From Podocnemis expansa (taxonomy: Eukaryota > Chordata > Testudines > Podocnemididae), in assembly GCA_007922195.1 (NCBI GenBank), contig ML682231.1, positions 539,948 through 603,947 on the forward strand: a stretch of DNA of 64,000 bases. The letters run 5' to 3'. Under the pieces are notes generated by a model, which was given only the letters and a program-made list of their open reading frames with translations, had not been told where the DNA came from and ran no database searches. Position 1 is the stretch's first letter. The number at the start of each line of letters is the position of its first letter. Position numbers and translations under genes: made by a program. This document shows, one piece after another, positions 23,245 through 34,744 of the stretch.

Positions 23245-24955
23245 CTACAAAAGGACAAAAAAAAAAAAAGTAACAGTAGTATGATATGAATATCACAGTT
23301 GCAATTCAGTTTAAAAGGCCTCTTTCGTCAGTACTTCCATATTATTGGAAACCATAGGGTAGTATAGTCTGCCTGCTCCAACCAGCCCCACAGCCATTGT
23401 ATAAATCTCTAAATTAAGAGGTACACACAATGAATAATTTTTTCACTAGCCTAGGATTTTTTCTCCAAGTTTCAGTGTAACCTAGATACACATACTCTGC
23501 ATACGCAGAGGTAATCCCCATCAACAATGACAGATTACCATCCCCACCTGCCAGGGTCTGAATTCCAAACATTCTTCACATCAAACTATCAGTTTGACTA
23601 CATGGGGGTACTAAAACAAATGAAACTGTGGAAGCTCTTGTGGCCATTGGAATAAAGCCCCTTTTTGTCGACATTGCTAGGCAGAGTTTTAAAGAGGCAC
23701 CAACCAGGACACTGACCAATGCAATATAATAAGCAAGAAGCTTGGGGGTAAATACATCGAAATAAGGCACAACAGGAGACAATTTGGCACAATGTCACTT
23801 CATGATGACCTTGACAGGATCCTACACAATTATAGCACAACTCACCAAACCTGGCATATGGAGTCTGGTGGCTGCACGCTCCCTCACATTGAGGAAAACT
23901 GGCAAGTTCCACCAGAGGATGAACAGGAGGATGCTGGAGAAGATCAGTCCCCTGAGAGAGATGACTTTTGAGACTGAGACTTAAAATGGCCAACTGAAAG
24001 CCAGCTTCTGACACACCTTGCTGCTATGTGTCCTGATTCCTATTCTGTATTTGCTGAGCTTGAGTCACAGCCTGAAACCTGGCCTGGGAATGTTATATAA
24101 ATACATAGGCTTTCAATTTATTATTATTATTATTATTATTATACTATATTGCCATTCTCTTTTCTATTCCAAGCGTCCCATGGCTGCAGCAATTTTTCCT
24201 TCCCCTTTCCTGGTCTGTCCTGCTCAGTGAAAAAACCCTGGGCCCAACACTATTCACAAACCCAAAACTGTGGCTGGTATATCATACAACTGCAGATGCA
24301 TCCTTATCCCTCATCCTGAGGCACATTCAAGTAATATTGTAAAACAATGGTTGTAGGAAAAGACAATTGGTTAGTATTCACATGTCATTTAAGAGGTAGA
24401 GATGGACACTACATGTTCAGTAAAAGGTACCAGGTACCAACAGTACTATTCCTTGCTGAGGTTGAAATGCCCTGGAATACACTTTTTTTTTTTCTTTCTA
24501 CTTTTTCTGCACCTCTGCAGTTGAAATAAAACACAATTTAAGACCAAGGAATTGCTAAGTTTTGTTCTGCATATGGTAAGGAGTAGCCACATACCCATTT
24601 CAACCCAGTATAATTGGGAAGCCTTTTTCCACTCCTAAAGCATGTCTGTATAGACTATTCTAGTAAATAACTTCACAGTATGTCTCACTGGTCTGTCCTC
24701 TGTCTTTTTGAATATGACCACTCTCTCCCTTCAAACAACCAAATGCATACTTGACCACTATTAGGCAACTATTCAGGCAATTATTCAAATATTTTTTTCC
24801 TTCTGTCCCAGAGGCCTAGCACACCTTCACTAGCCAGGGCATCAGAGGATAAGTGTGGGCTCCCAGAATAGCTAGATTAAATTACACATCCTTAATGTCC
24901 ATAGTGGTTCTGGAGGCAAACAATCCTTTCTCCATGAATTTAAATAGAGCTGAGT
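23245..24955. other. Intron with a possible decayed coding segment and TTA microsatellite
   Basis: A stretch at about 23595-23965 can be read on the plus strand as peptide-like blocks (for example HNRRQFGTMSLHDDLDRI) with interspersed stops, which suggests an old transposon or processed-gene remnant of unknown family. A (TTA)n microsatellite is at 24118-24143. Nothing else is recognised. Confidence 0.35.
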
Positions 24956-25366
24956 GTTGAAAGCTTGCGAACAGGGGACAGCAAACAGGGGAGTTTGAGA
25001 GGGAAGGAGTTTGTGAAGCCCCGAGAAGGAGGTGAAGGCGATCCCCTAGCTGAAAGCAGCAAGGGACAGAGCGTAGCTTGGGTGAGGGTTTGCTAACTGT
25101 GTGTTTGTTTGTTTGACTTTTCCCTTACAGCTGACTTCTGTTAGTTGTTTCTTACTGTGGGTGGGGGCTGTTTGCACCATTGTTCCCTGATCACCTTTGA
25201 GCACCAGCCTCAATCAGCCTTGTGATCACCCTTCCCCTGTGTGTTTAACGAGGGGCAAGGGCTGACCTAGGCAGAGAAGGCTTTAAAAGCCAGTGGCTGA
25301 GCAACCAGAGGACAGCAAACAGGGGAGTTTGAGAGGGAGTTTGGGGAGGAGTTTGGTGAGGTAACG
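24956..25366 (+). mobile_element. CR1 5' UTR (near full-length copy)
   Basis: This lies directly upstream of CR1 ORF1 in the same orientation and carries a GC-richer leader. A segment beginning 'ggacagcaaacaggggag' followed by 'tttgagaggga' occurs twice (24977-25005 and about 25310-25336), which suggests a duplicated 5' UTR unit. The leader would hold an internal promoter, but no defined element can be pointed to. The exact 5' border is uncertain. Confidence 0.7.
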
Positions 25367-26428
25367 ATGGTGAAGAGGAGCCGCACTGCTGCCAGCGCCC
25401 CTTCTGTCTCTTCTACCTGTGCCTGTAGCCAGACAGACATCCTGACCATAGATATCTCTACCCAGACCCTGGTGTGGACTTGCAGGGACTGCAGCCTGCA
25501 GTTCCCTGTCTCCAACAATCTGGCTGGGGAGATGAATCGATGTTACAGGTGCCTGCTGGTGGAATCTCTCAGGAGGCAGGTAGGAGAGTTACAGGAGGAG
25601 GTGTCTCGGCTCAGGAGTATCCACACCCTGGAGAAGTTCCTCGACAGCATCCACGAGGAGAAGTGCAAGAAGGAGGGCACTATCCAGGTGCCAGGGACTA
25701 CTGCCACAACACTGGAGCTAGATGGGGAGCCTGTGGCAGGGGGAGGACACTGGCAGCTGGTTACCTCTGGTGGTAGGTAGTGCTCCACCCCTGCCCACAA
25801 CCCACCCTCCGTTGTGGTGAAAAATCGTTATGCAGTACTAGAGATGGTGAAGGAGGTGGAAGAGGAGAGGCCATGCACCCCCGAGGCTGGGAGGATCACA
25901 GCCACCACAGCTAGGAGGAAACGTAGAGTTGTGGTGGTTGGGGACTCACTTCTGAGGGGGACGGAGGCACCCATCTGTCGCCCTGACAAGCTCTCTCGGG
26001 AGGTATGCTGCCTGCCAGGTGCCCGCATCCGAGACATTACAGAGGGATTGTCGAGAATCATCTGCCCCTCTGACTACTACCCCATGCTTCTCATCCATGT
26101 GGGAACCAATGATACTGCGAGAGGTGATCCTCAGCAGATCAAAGGTGACTTCAGGGCTCTGGGAGCGCGGGTGAAGGAGTTTGGAGCACAGGTGGTGTTC
26201 TCCTCGATTTTTCCGGTCAAGGGTAGAGGCCTGAGCAGAGACATGCATCCTGGAGATGAACGCTTGGCTGCGAAGATGGTGTCGTCAGGAGGGCTTTGGC
26301 TTCCTTGACCATGGGTTGCTGTTTCAGGAAGAAGGACTGCTAGGCAGAGATGGACTCCATCTTTCGAGGAAGGGGAAGAGCGTATTTGGACGCAGACTGG
26401 CTGACCTAGTGAGGAGGGCTCTAAACTA
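25367..26428 (+). pseudogene. CR1 ORF1: zinc-knuckle/coiled-coil and SGNH esterase, two lesions
   Basis: From ATG at 25367 the protein has a Cys-rich N-terminal segment (WTCRDCS near residues 37-43, CYRC near 59-62), a coiled-coil-like stretch (VGELQEEVSRL, residues about 70-80), and then an SGNH-hydrolase domain. 'VVVVGDSLLRG' carries the nucleophile Ser of block I, and 'LIHVGTNDTARGD' is block III. After a +1 frame change near 26275, 'GRDGLHLSRKG' gives the Asp-x-x-His block. An in-frame TAG at 25778-25780 and that frameshift are the main lesions; ORF1 would otherwise end at 26428. CR1-clade ORF1 proteins with esterase domains bind RNA and lipid; the exact role is not settled. Confidence 0.88.
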
Positions 26429-26473
26429 GGTCTGGCGGGGGAAGGGGACCAAAGCCCACAGGTCAGTGACAAT

Positions 26474-27931
26474 GTGGGAGACCAGGGGGATGGGATGGAA
26501 CTTGGGGGGTGCCAGGACTGTAACTCCAGGGATAGAAGAGAGGGTAGCTGGAACATGTGGGGGGAATCAAATAACCTTCTTAGATGCTCTAATGAAGACC
26601 TAATGCCTGAGGCAGGTGGGGGAGGTCAACACCAAAAGAAACTGCAGGGAGGTAGATACAATAGAATTGAAAATCAAAATGGGAAAGTAGGGCAATCAGC
26701 TGGGTATCTTAGGTGCCTATACACAAATGCAAGGAGCCTGGGAAACAAGCAGGAGGAATTGGTAGTACTGGCGCAGACAAAGAACTATGACATGATTGGG
26801 ATAACAGAGACGTGGTGGAATAGTTTGCATGACTGGAGCTCTGCAATAGATGGGTATAGACTGTTCAGGAAGGACAGGCAGGGAAGGAAAGGGGGAGAAG
26901 TAGCACTATATGTAAAGGAGCTCTATAACTGCTCAGAGCTTCATTATGAAAGTGGAAACAAGCCAGTTGAAAGTCTGTGAGTTAAGTTTAGAGGGGAGAG
27001 CAACAAGGGGGATGTTGTGGTAGGTTTCTGCTACAGACCACCAGATCAGAAGGAGGAGGTAGATGAGGCATTCCATGGACAACTGACAGAAGTTTCTAGA
27101 GCACAGGCCCTGGTTCTCATGGGGGACTTCAATTACCCTGACATCTGCTGGAAGGCCAATACAGCAGTGCACAGGCAATCCAGGAAGTTTCTGGAGAGTG
27201 TTGAGGACAACTTCCTGGTACAAATGCTGGAGCAACCAACTAGGGGCCTTGCACCTCTCGATCTGCTGCTCACAAATAGAGAAGAATTTATCAGGGAAGT
27301 AGAAGTGAATGGCAACCTGGGTAGCAGTGACCATGAAATGATGGAGTTCAAGTTGATGATTAAAGGAAAGAAGGAAAGAAGCAAAACGCAGACCCTGGAC
27401 TTCAGAAAAGCAGATTTTGTCTCCCTCAGGGAACTGATGGGCAGGATCCCTTGGGAGGCTGATCTGAAGGGGAAAGGTGTCCAAGAGAGTTGGGTGCATT
27501 TTAAAGAAACCCTGCTAAGGGCACAGGAAGATACAATTTCGATAAAGAGAAAGCACAGCAAATGTGGAAGGTGCCCACTGTGGCTTAACAGAGAGCTCTG
27601 CACTGAGCTGAAGCATAAAAAGGATGCTTACAGGAAGTGGAAGCTAGGACAGATGACTAAGGAGGCATATGAAGACATTGCTCGGGACTGCAGGGATAAA
27701 ATCAGAAAGGCCAAAGGACAAATGGAGTTGCGACTAGCGAAGGATGTGAAGGATAACAGGAAGGGGTTCTACAAGTATATCAATAACAAGAAGAGGATCG
27801 GGGATGGTGTAGGTCCCTTACTGAATGGGGCAGGCATCCTCGTGACAGAGGATGAGGATAAAGCCGAAGTGCTCAATGCTTTTTTACTTCAGTTTTCACA
27901 AGCAGGGTCAGCTCCCAGCCCACTACACTAG
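26474..27931 (+). pseudogene. CR1 ORF2 N-terminal part: APE-type endonuclease
   Basis: The frame from 26474 holds an apurinic-like endonuclease domain: 'CLYTNARSLGNKQEEL' (Asn block), 'IGITETWW' (catalytic Glu), 'GFCYRPP' after an in-frame TGA at 26978-26980, 'LMGDFNYPDICW' (Asp and Asn) and 'LGSSDHEMM' (Ser-Asp-His). A linker with 'RCPLWLNRELCTELKHKKDA' follows, leading into the RT. The endonuclease nicks target DNA for TPRT. All key residues are visible; the stop and a frameshift near 27888 in the T-rich stretch inactivate it. The true start of ORF2 is likely close to 26474, but this is not certain. Confidence 0.88.
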
Positions 27932-29470
27932 GTACGGTAGACTGGGGAGAAGAAGAGAGGCCCTTGGTGACAGAAGGTCAGGTTAGGGACTACTTAAAGA
28001 AACTAGATGTGCACAAGTCCATGGGACCGGATGAACTGCATCCGAGGGTGCTGAGGGAGCTGGCTGATGAGACAGCAGTATCGTTGGCCATTATCTTTGA
28101 AAGCTCATGGTGAACAGGGGAGGTGCCAGAGGACTGGAAAAAAGCAAATATAGTACCTATCTTCAAGAAAGGCAAAAAGGAGGATCCAGGGAATTACAGA
28201 CCTGTCAGCCTCACCTCAATCCCTGGAAAAATCATGAAGCAGCTTCTCAAAGAATCCATCCTGAAACACTTGGAGGAAAATAGTGTGATCAGGAACAGTC
28301 AGCATGGATTCACCAAGGGTAAATCATGCCTGACCAACCTCATCGCCTTCTATGATGAGATGACTGGATTTGTGGATGCGGGAAGAGCCGTTGATGTGAT
28401 ATACCTCGACTTTAGCAAGGCTTTTGATACAGTTTCCCACAGCATTCTCATTGGCAAATTAAGGAAGTATGGGTTAGATGCATGGACTGTAAGGTGGATA
28501 GAAAACTGGCTAGATCAATGGTTTCAGTGTGTAGGAATCAATGGCTCCATGTCAAGTTGGCAAGCAGTAACAAGTGGCGTGCCCCAGGGGTCGGTCCTGG
28601 AGCCAGTTCTGTTCAATGTTTTCATTAATGATCTGGATGATGGGATAGATTGCACACTTAGTAAGTTTGCAGATGATACCAAACTGGGGGGAACGGTAGA
28701 CACCCTGGAGGGCAGGGACAGGATTCAGGGAGACCTAGACAAATTGGAGCAGTGGGCCAAGAGGAATCTCATGAGGTTCAACAAGGACAAGTGCAAAATC
28801 CTGCACTTGGGACGAAAAAACCCCATGTACTGCTACAGGCTGGGGAGCAATCAGCTAAGCAGCAGCACTGTAGAAAAGGACCTGGGAGTCATGGTGGATG
28901 GGAAGCTGGATATGAGTCAGCAGTGTGCACTTGCTGCCAGAAAGGCCAATGGCATACTGGGCTGCATCAGAAGAAGTGTTGCCAGCAGATCGAGGGATGT
29001 GATCATTCCCCTCTATTCTGCACTAGTGAGGCCACATCTGGAATACTGTGTCCAGTTTTGGGCTCCCCACTACAAAAAGGACAGGGACATATTAGAGAGA
29101 GTCCAGAGGAGGGCAACAAAAATGATCATAGGGCTGGAGCACAAGCCCTAATGAAGAAAGACTGAAGGAACTAGGCTTATTTAGCCCGCAGAAGAGAAGA
29201 CTGAGGGGGGATTTGATAGCAACCTTCAACTACTTGAAGGGTTGCTCCAAGGAGGATGGAGCTCAGCTGTTCTCGGTAGTAACAGAGGGCAAAACGAGAA
29301 GTAATGGTTTCAAGTTACAGCTGGGGCGGTCCAGGCTGGATATTAGGAGAAACTTCCTTACTAGGCGAGTGGTGAAGCATTGGAATAAGCTGCCTAGGGA
29401 GGTGGTGGAATCTCCATCTCTGGAGGTGTTCAAGGCTCAGCTGGACAAAACCCTGACTGGGATGATCTAA
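27932..29470 (+). pseudogene. CR1 ORF2 C-terminal part: reverse transcriptase
   Basis: RT blocks are present in order: [17 protein letters not shown] (in the frame around 28020-28075), a TGA at 28111-28113 in place of an expected Arg, '[20 protein letters not shown]', '[18 protein letters not shown]' (first catalytic Asp), '[20 protein letters not shown]', an intact FADDTKLGG (about 28666-28692), and the thumb to '[19 protein letters not shown]'. A one-base insertion at about 29149 breaks the frame; the C-terminus continues at 29213-29470. It is the best preserved RT in the window. The 3' tail 'aaccccatgattctatta' ends at 29548. Confidence 0.93.
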
Positions 29471-29548
29471 TGGGAGTGGTCCTGCTTTTTTGGCAGGGGG
29501 TTGGACTAGATGACCTCGTGGGGTCCCTTCCAACCCCATGATTCTATT

Positions 29549-32450
29549 AATTGACCTTTTTTGACCACCCTGAATTTTTGTCTGTAAACCTGTTGGAGTA
29601 GTGAACCACTCCTTTGAGCAACAGGGGGAAATACCACTTTCAGTTTATAAATTCTGCATCCTGGTAGGGGCAAATGATAGCTTTCATGAACTGACACAAT
29701 ACAGACTGGGAATTTCCTGTGTGTATAGTCATCAATAATCTCCTAAGCATTTATTACCCAGCATTAGAACACAGCTAGATAGCACCTTACGGATGACACA
29801 GCAGACTCCAAAGGAATGGCTCCTGTACTTGAACTCTTCATGATGAATTGGCTGGCTGCAGACTGGTAATTTTCTGGCATGACCAGCTTCCAGACGGCAA
29901 AGGCATCCATAGGGCTGTATAAGCATGGGCCACCATATGGTGGTATACTATTTGTGCACCTACAGGTGTAGCTCTGTAGAGATCTCAAAAGCAGCATCCC
30001 TTCCCAGCCTCAGATGCTCTTGCCACTGCTGGTCACCTGCAGAACAATCCTTTCTTACCACTTTCCCACTCCACACTGGTTTGTCAGGCCCCTAAGTAGC
30101 ACTACACACCATGCAGCTGATCCAGGAACCAGTCCTCTTGGCCCAACAGTGTAGCATACTCAATCTCCTGCAACAACTTCACAGTGTTCTCCTGCTTCTG
30201 GGGTAGCTTCTGAGGCTGCCACCAAATACTCTTTGCACCTGCATCATCTCCTTAGCAGCGAAGCAGGTAAAAGCCAACACTGAATGTATCCAGGCCTTAT
30301 TATTGTAAAAACGCCCAAGCAGCCTTTTCCTATTCATGTTGCCATAGCAGGGTGGTGATTTTTTTTGTGCTCATGTTGGCAGGCAGCAGTTTGAATAGTG
30401 CTAGCTCTACTAGCATAGACGCCCGGAGCAGCAAGCAGCAGATTTTTTTTTTTTTTTTTTTTTTAATGGAGCTCACATGGCTTCTGCTTTGCATCCCACA
30501 ATTCATAGGGAAAAAAATCCCAGGATGCACATTACTAAGCATGAGCCAAAGGACTATGGGAAACCCCCTGAAAATTCTACTCTCTCAGCTCACATACAGC
30601 ACTGCTGTGTGTTCACATGACAACGTTAAAGTGGAACAGGAATCCCATGGGACTGCTATTGGTGTGACTAGCATACTATGAGTTACCAGACACATCAGAA
30701 AGTTTCCCCCTAAACTCCATGTGCAGATATACCCTAACTCACTCCTTGTTGTCACTACCAAACTAGTGAATTGACTCATAGCCACTACAAAAGGAAAAAT
30801 TTTCTCTATAGCTCAAAGTGATTGGCAAATTTGTCTTACATTTATCAGCCCCTTTGATAGAGATAGTGAAAATTATCTTGACCCAATACCATACTGTCAG
30901 TATAATTTTTTCCATTCCACTTGCAAGAATGCCACAAAAAATACTCTTTGCAGTTCTTGCAGCTGTACTGTACTGTAGCCTCTTGAGATATTTGTACAAC
31001 AAATACTGTTTGCACATTGTCTGTTCTGATAAATGGAATAATAAGAAAGCAAGAAATTAAAAAAATAGCACTAAGAAGGGGTGGAGAATATACAGAGCAC
31101 ATGGATACACAGCTGAAAAAAAGAAGAGATCTTTTGGTCACCATGACATATATGGTAAAATGCACAATGTTTATAATATAAACATGAACAAGCAGCTGAA
31201 GAGTAAACAGAAAGGTAGACCAGACAGGAAAGAAAAGATTCTTTAGCCCAAACTAGGGAGAGATCTTATGAAAAATGAGACCTGGTTAGAAGGCCAGTAG
31301 AGAGCTAGCAGCATAGATGCAACTGGTCAAGGCAAGAACAGTATGAGGTTAAAAAGGCTAGAGATAAGGAAGTTATTCCAAAAGAAATAATGCAAATACT
31401 AGGAAGACAATGTTCATTCAAAAACACAGATAAGTTAGTAAAAAGAAAAAAAAAAGCAATGGGGAATTATTTCATAAATTCAAAAGTAAAATATAATATT
31501 CATACAAATCAGGCAAATATTGTTTGCAAAAGACTGCTAAGCTAATTTCTTTCTAAAGCTATTTCAAGCTCTTCAGCTTCCTAATTCTGATTTTTCCTTT
31601 CTGGTAGAAGCAGCGCAGAGTTTAATGCACTGTGACAGTGGGAAGGGCAACTATAATAATTAATTTCAAATCCTGTTAGCCTTGCTCACCAGTTGAAACC
31701 CTTAACAAATATTTGTGTGTTTTTCCATTACAAATGACATCTAACGCACTTTGTCACTGAGTGGACCAAAAGAGCAGCAACTGCATAATCTCTTTAACAA
31801 TGATTCTGGAAAGGAGTAGTGGTGATACTAAAAGATTTATTTTATCCCCTTTCACTTCAGGAAGAATAGGCAACTTTTTGGGTTAGACTAGGTTTTGGTA
31901 CTGGGCCATGAGAGGTTTGTTCTATGCTGTAATGTCAGTGTTTCTTGCTGTTGAAATAATTCCAGGTGGAAGTCTTGAGGCACATGATTGAGGCTAAGGT
32001 ATGCAGGTCACTACTAATTTCAATTACTTTATAGCTCCTATGGCTGGATAGTGAATGCCTGGCTGCTTTAGTTTTAAACTAATTTCATTTGCATGCTTAA
32101 GAAACAGGAGATTAAAATCCATCTGGCATATTTCTTCATAGAATACGGCTGCATCATACAATAGAAAGCATTTCTACAGTAGATACTGTATGCCAATCCT
32201 AGAAAACAGTCCTCAGAAAATGCCTCTTTCTACAGGTGTGTCAATTCTATAGAGACTTTAATCATAAGTAAAGGTAATTACGATAGCATGAACTGCAATG
32301 CTTAATAATACATTATAAATCCTACAGGGAAAAAGACATAACTGTGCATCTGTTCTTAGCAAATTAAAAAATTTTAACCCTTGTTTTTCCCAATGTAGTT
32401 TGTGCCAAATACTACATGTGAAAAGACTATCTGCAGAAGAAATGTGCCTT
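29549..32450. other. Unclassified DNA
   Basis: It contains a T-run at about 30445-30465 and patches that look repeat-derived (29930-30240, 30380-30440), but I cannot name a family. No splice-supported exon was seen. Confidence 0.4.
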
Positions 32451-32457
32451 CCATAGT

Positions 32458-32676
32458 GACAAGTTCCAGAGAGGTAGTCATGTTAGTCTGTGTACAGCAA
32501 ACACAATGAGCGTCCTGTGGCACCTTAAAAGACTAATGAATTTCTTTGGGCATAAGCTTTCTTGGACTGCAATCCACTGGTTAAGCATCTGACGAAGTGG
32601 GTTGCAATCCATGAAAGCTTATGCCCTAAGAAATTTGTTAGTCTTCAAGGTGTCACAGGATCCTGTTGTTTTTGCA
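32458..32676. mobile_element. PLE terminal-repeat hairpin
   Basis: The left arm ('gttccagagaggtagtcatg ... ctgtggcaccttaaaagact ... gggcataagctttc') is an imperfect complement of the right arm ('gaaagcttatgccctaag ... tagtcttcaaggtgtcacagg'). The whole thing forms a hairpin around 'catctgacgaagtggg'. A 13-bp direct repeat, tgcagaagaaatg, occurs at 32432-32444 and 32673-32685 and may be the target duplication, with about 13 extra bases on the left. There is no coding part. Confidence 0.78.
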
Positions 32677-32689
32677 GAAGAAATGGTTA

Positions 32690-33836
32690 CTAATACAAAA
32701 TCTTATCAGTAGAAATTATTTTTACACCTTCACTTGTAGAAAGCAAATAGCTCCTCAAGGAAATTAACTCACCCCTCCACTCCTCTTCCTGGCTGGAGGT
32801 AGCATAAAGCATTTGGTTTTGTTAGCAAATTCATTCAGTTTTCATTTGTCCAGAATACACATTTGAAACTTGCTAGTAAACATTTTTCTCACACTGAATA
32901 ATTGAATATTTTATAAATGAAATACTGATATACGTGTTCTTCTACAGAACCAGTGTGAACAGGCTTTATGCAGGTGAATTACATGTGTTTTTGGGTGAAA
33001 CAAAATACATTTTAAAATCCGCAATCAAGACACTTGATAGCCCTATGACTCCCTTCACAACTATCACTCCAGTCCTTGGACAGGAACAAGCATCACAATC
33101 CTTTGTGCAAACTTTGTGGCTATTTGGCTACTGAAATATGGATTCAGTGGCCATACCCATTCATCTTTCCCCTGGTCCACCCTCAAGACCCCATTTAATG
33201 TTAGTTTATGACCAGCTAACACAAATCTTACTTCTAGTATATATACTGTGCACAAAGTCATCCTGTGTGCTTTCTCTGCAGTAACATTACCAGCAGAGCA
33301 AAACAATGGGATTTCTGTTCTGCTGGGGGCCTTTATATTCACAGGTAGATTTCACTCCTTCAATAAAATTAGTTTTAAATCTCCCCAGTCTTTAACCACT
33401 GCTTTGTTAAATATTATGAATGTTAAAGGCCAGATTTATTGAAAGAAAATCAGCTATATACATAAAAGAAACTACTCATTCTATAATGATATGCACAAGG
33501 AGGGAAATCAGAATATGTGAGCCTAACTCCATACTGTAGGGGGTAAGTGGACTTTTTTTTTTTCTAAATGGCTGTATATAAATGTTACAGGTTTGTCTAT
33601 TCAGTGAATTACTCTTGTAACTGTGAAGTAGGTTGTAAATCTCCAGTACATCAGCTTGCTATACAGTAACTCCTTATTTGTGCTATACTACTAAGCACAG
33701 TGAAAGTCACTGAGTGTGGCTTAGCATACTATGCTTTCAAGTATTGTGCCTGATCTGAAACAGAAAAGTCAAATCTCACTACAGAATTTTTAGCACACAG
33801 TAGCAGAATAAACATGGTGACTGAGTGTGTCTAGAT
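32690..33836. other. Unique AT-rich DNA
   Basis: I see no recognised gene or repeat. Short ORFs lack family resemblance. Confidence 0.45.
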
Positions 33837-34358
33837 AGAATCATAAGAAAGGACCTTGAGATGTCATCTTTTCTAGTCTTCTGCATTTATGGCAGGACAG
33901 AGAGCTGGTCTACACTGGTGGGGCAGTTGTCAGGAGATATGCAAGCTGCATAATATAGCTTTTGTATCTTCCACTGATTTACTTATACTGATGTATCGTG
34001 ACATCTTCATGGCCCTGTGTCAACGGGAGATACTCTGCAGCCAGTGCTGCCTTCTGTCTTTCAGGGAGGTTGGCTAATTGAGTCAACCACAGAGCATTCT
34101 CCCATCATCTGTGCAGATCTACAAAGACCAGTTTAATCAGAGTCACTGCATTGATGCCTGTCATTGTGGCAACACAGAAATACCATAAAAAGTATCTAGT
34201 CCGTCCCTAACAGGTGCTCTTTAAATCTCCAATGACGGAGATTCTACAACATCCCTAGGCAGTTTATTCCAGTGTTTAACTACCCTGACAGATGAGTTTT
34301 CCCTAATGTCCAACCTAAACCATCTTTGCTGAAATTAAGCCCATTGCTTCTTGTCACA
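33837..34358 (-). mobile_element. Old CR1 (L3-like) 3' fragment split by a MITE
   Basis: The reversed CR1 tail runs at 33837-33900 ('aatcataagaaaggaccttg ... catttatggcaggacag'). It resumes at about 34190 ('tatctagtccgtccctaacagg ... tttattccagtgtttaac') and stops near 34358. The intervening sequence is foreign. Confidence 0.65.
33901..34190. mobile_element. MITE with 'ctggtctacactg' end nested in CR1
   Basis: It starts 'agagctggtctacactgg', like the other 'tctacac' MITEs of the window, and separates two collinear CR1 pieces. The opposite terminus is degraded, so the class (Harbinger-like) is inferred from related copies at 36.9 and 37.3 kb. Confidence 0.5.
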
Positions 34359-34370
34359 GTGCTTAGCTGC

Positions 34371-34535
34371 GAGGCTAAAAATTGCTGTGCCAAGCCCTGG
34401 CACCATCTATTCTCATAGGTTCCTAGAGCTCAAGCCATAGCTTGTGCTCAAACATCTACAAAGCAAGCTCTCAAGCTTGAGTCAGTTGACTTAGGCCAGA
34501 TGCAGGTTTTTAATTCCAGTGTAGACATACCCTGC
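34371..34535. mobile_element. Partial MITE with 'gtgtagacataccc' end
   Basis: The right end 'ccagtgtagacataccctg' and interior 'ttagctgcgaggctaaaaattgctgtg ... aggtttttaattcc' resemble half of the palindromic MITE at 15108-15365. It is joined directly to the CR1 fragment to its left. Confidence 0.5.
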
Positions 34536-34568
34536 GTGCTTGGCAAACTTGGACACTGTAGATTATAT

Positions 34569-34740
34569 TAGTGGTTCCCAACCTTTTCAGTAACATGGCA
34601 CACTTCAGTGAGGCAAACAATTCCACAACACATCCATTTTTTTCAGCTATATTTATTACTCAGAAACATCATATTTACTGTGGTTACAACCCTGCTAGGA
34701 AGGTTTGCAACACAGTGCATGCAACAAGCTAAAGAAGGAT
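34569..34740 (+). mobile_element. Possible hAT-like element end
   Basis: 'tagtggttcccaaccttttcag' (shown with its first base) is typical of the terminal sequence of hAT-family short elements. The opposite end was not found, so only a fragment is called. Confidence 0.35.
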
Positions 34741-34744
34741 CAAA

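Larger units (their letters stand above)
24956..29548 (+). mobile_element. Near full-length CR1 retrotransposon
   Basis: About 4.6 kb with 5' UTR, ORF1, ORF2 and the CR1 3' end. No poly-A and no clear target-site duplication are seen, as usual for CR1. Only a handful of inactivating changes are visible, so it is younger than the other CR1 copies here. It sits upstream of the 23.2-kb host exon, in the opposite orientation to that gene. Confidence 0.92.

Noticed and set aside
25814..26308. GDSL/SGNH hydrolase taken as a stand-alone host or bacterial lipase gene
   Set aside because: It is in frame with and immediately downstream of CR1 ORF1 and followed by CR1 ORF2, so it is the esterase domain of the LINE.
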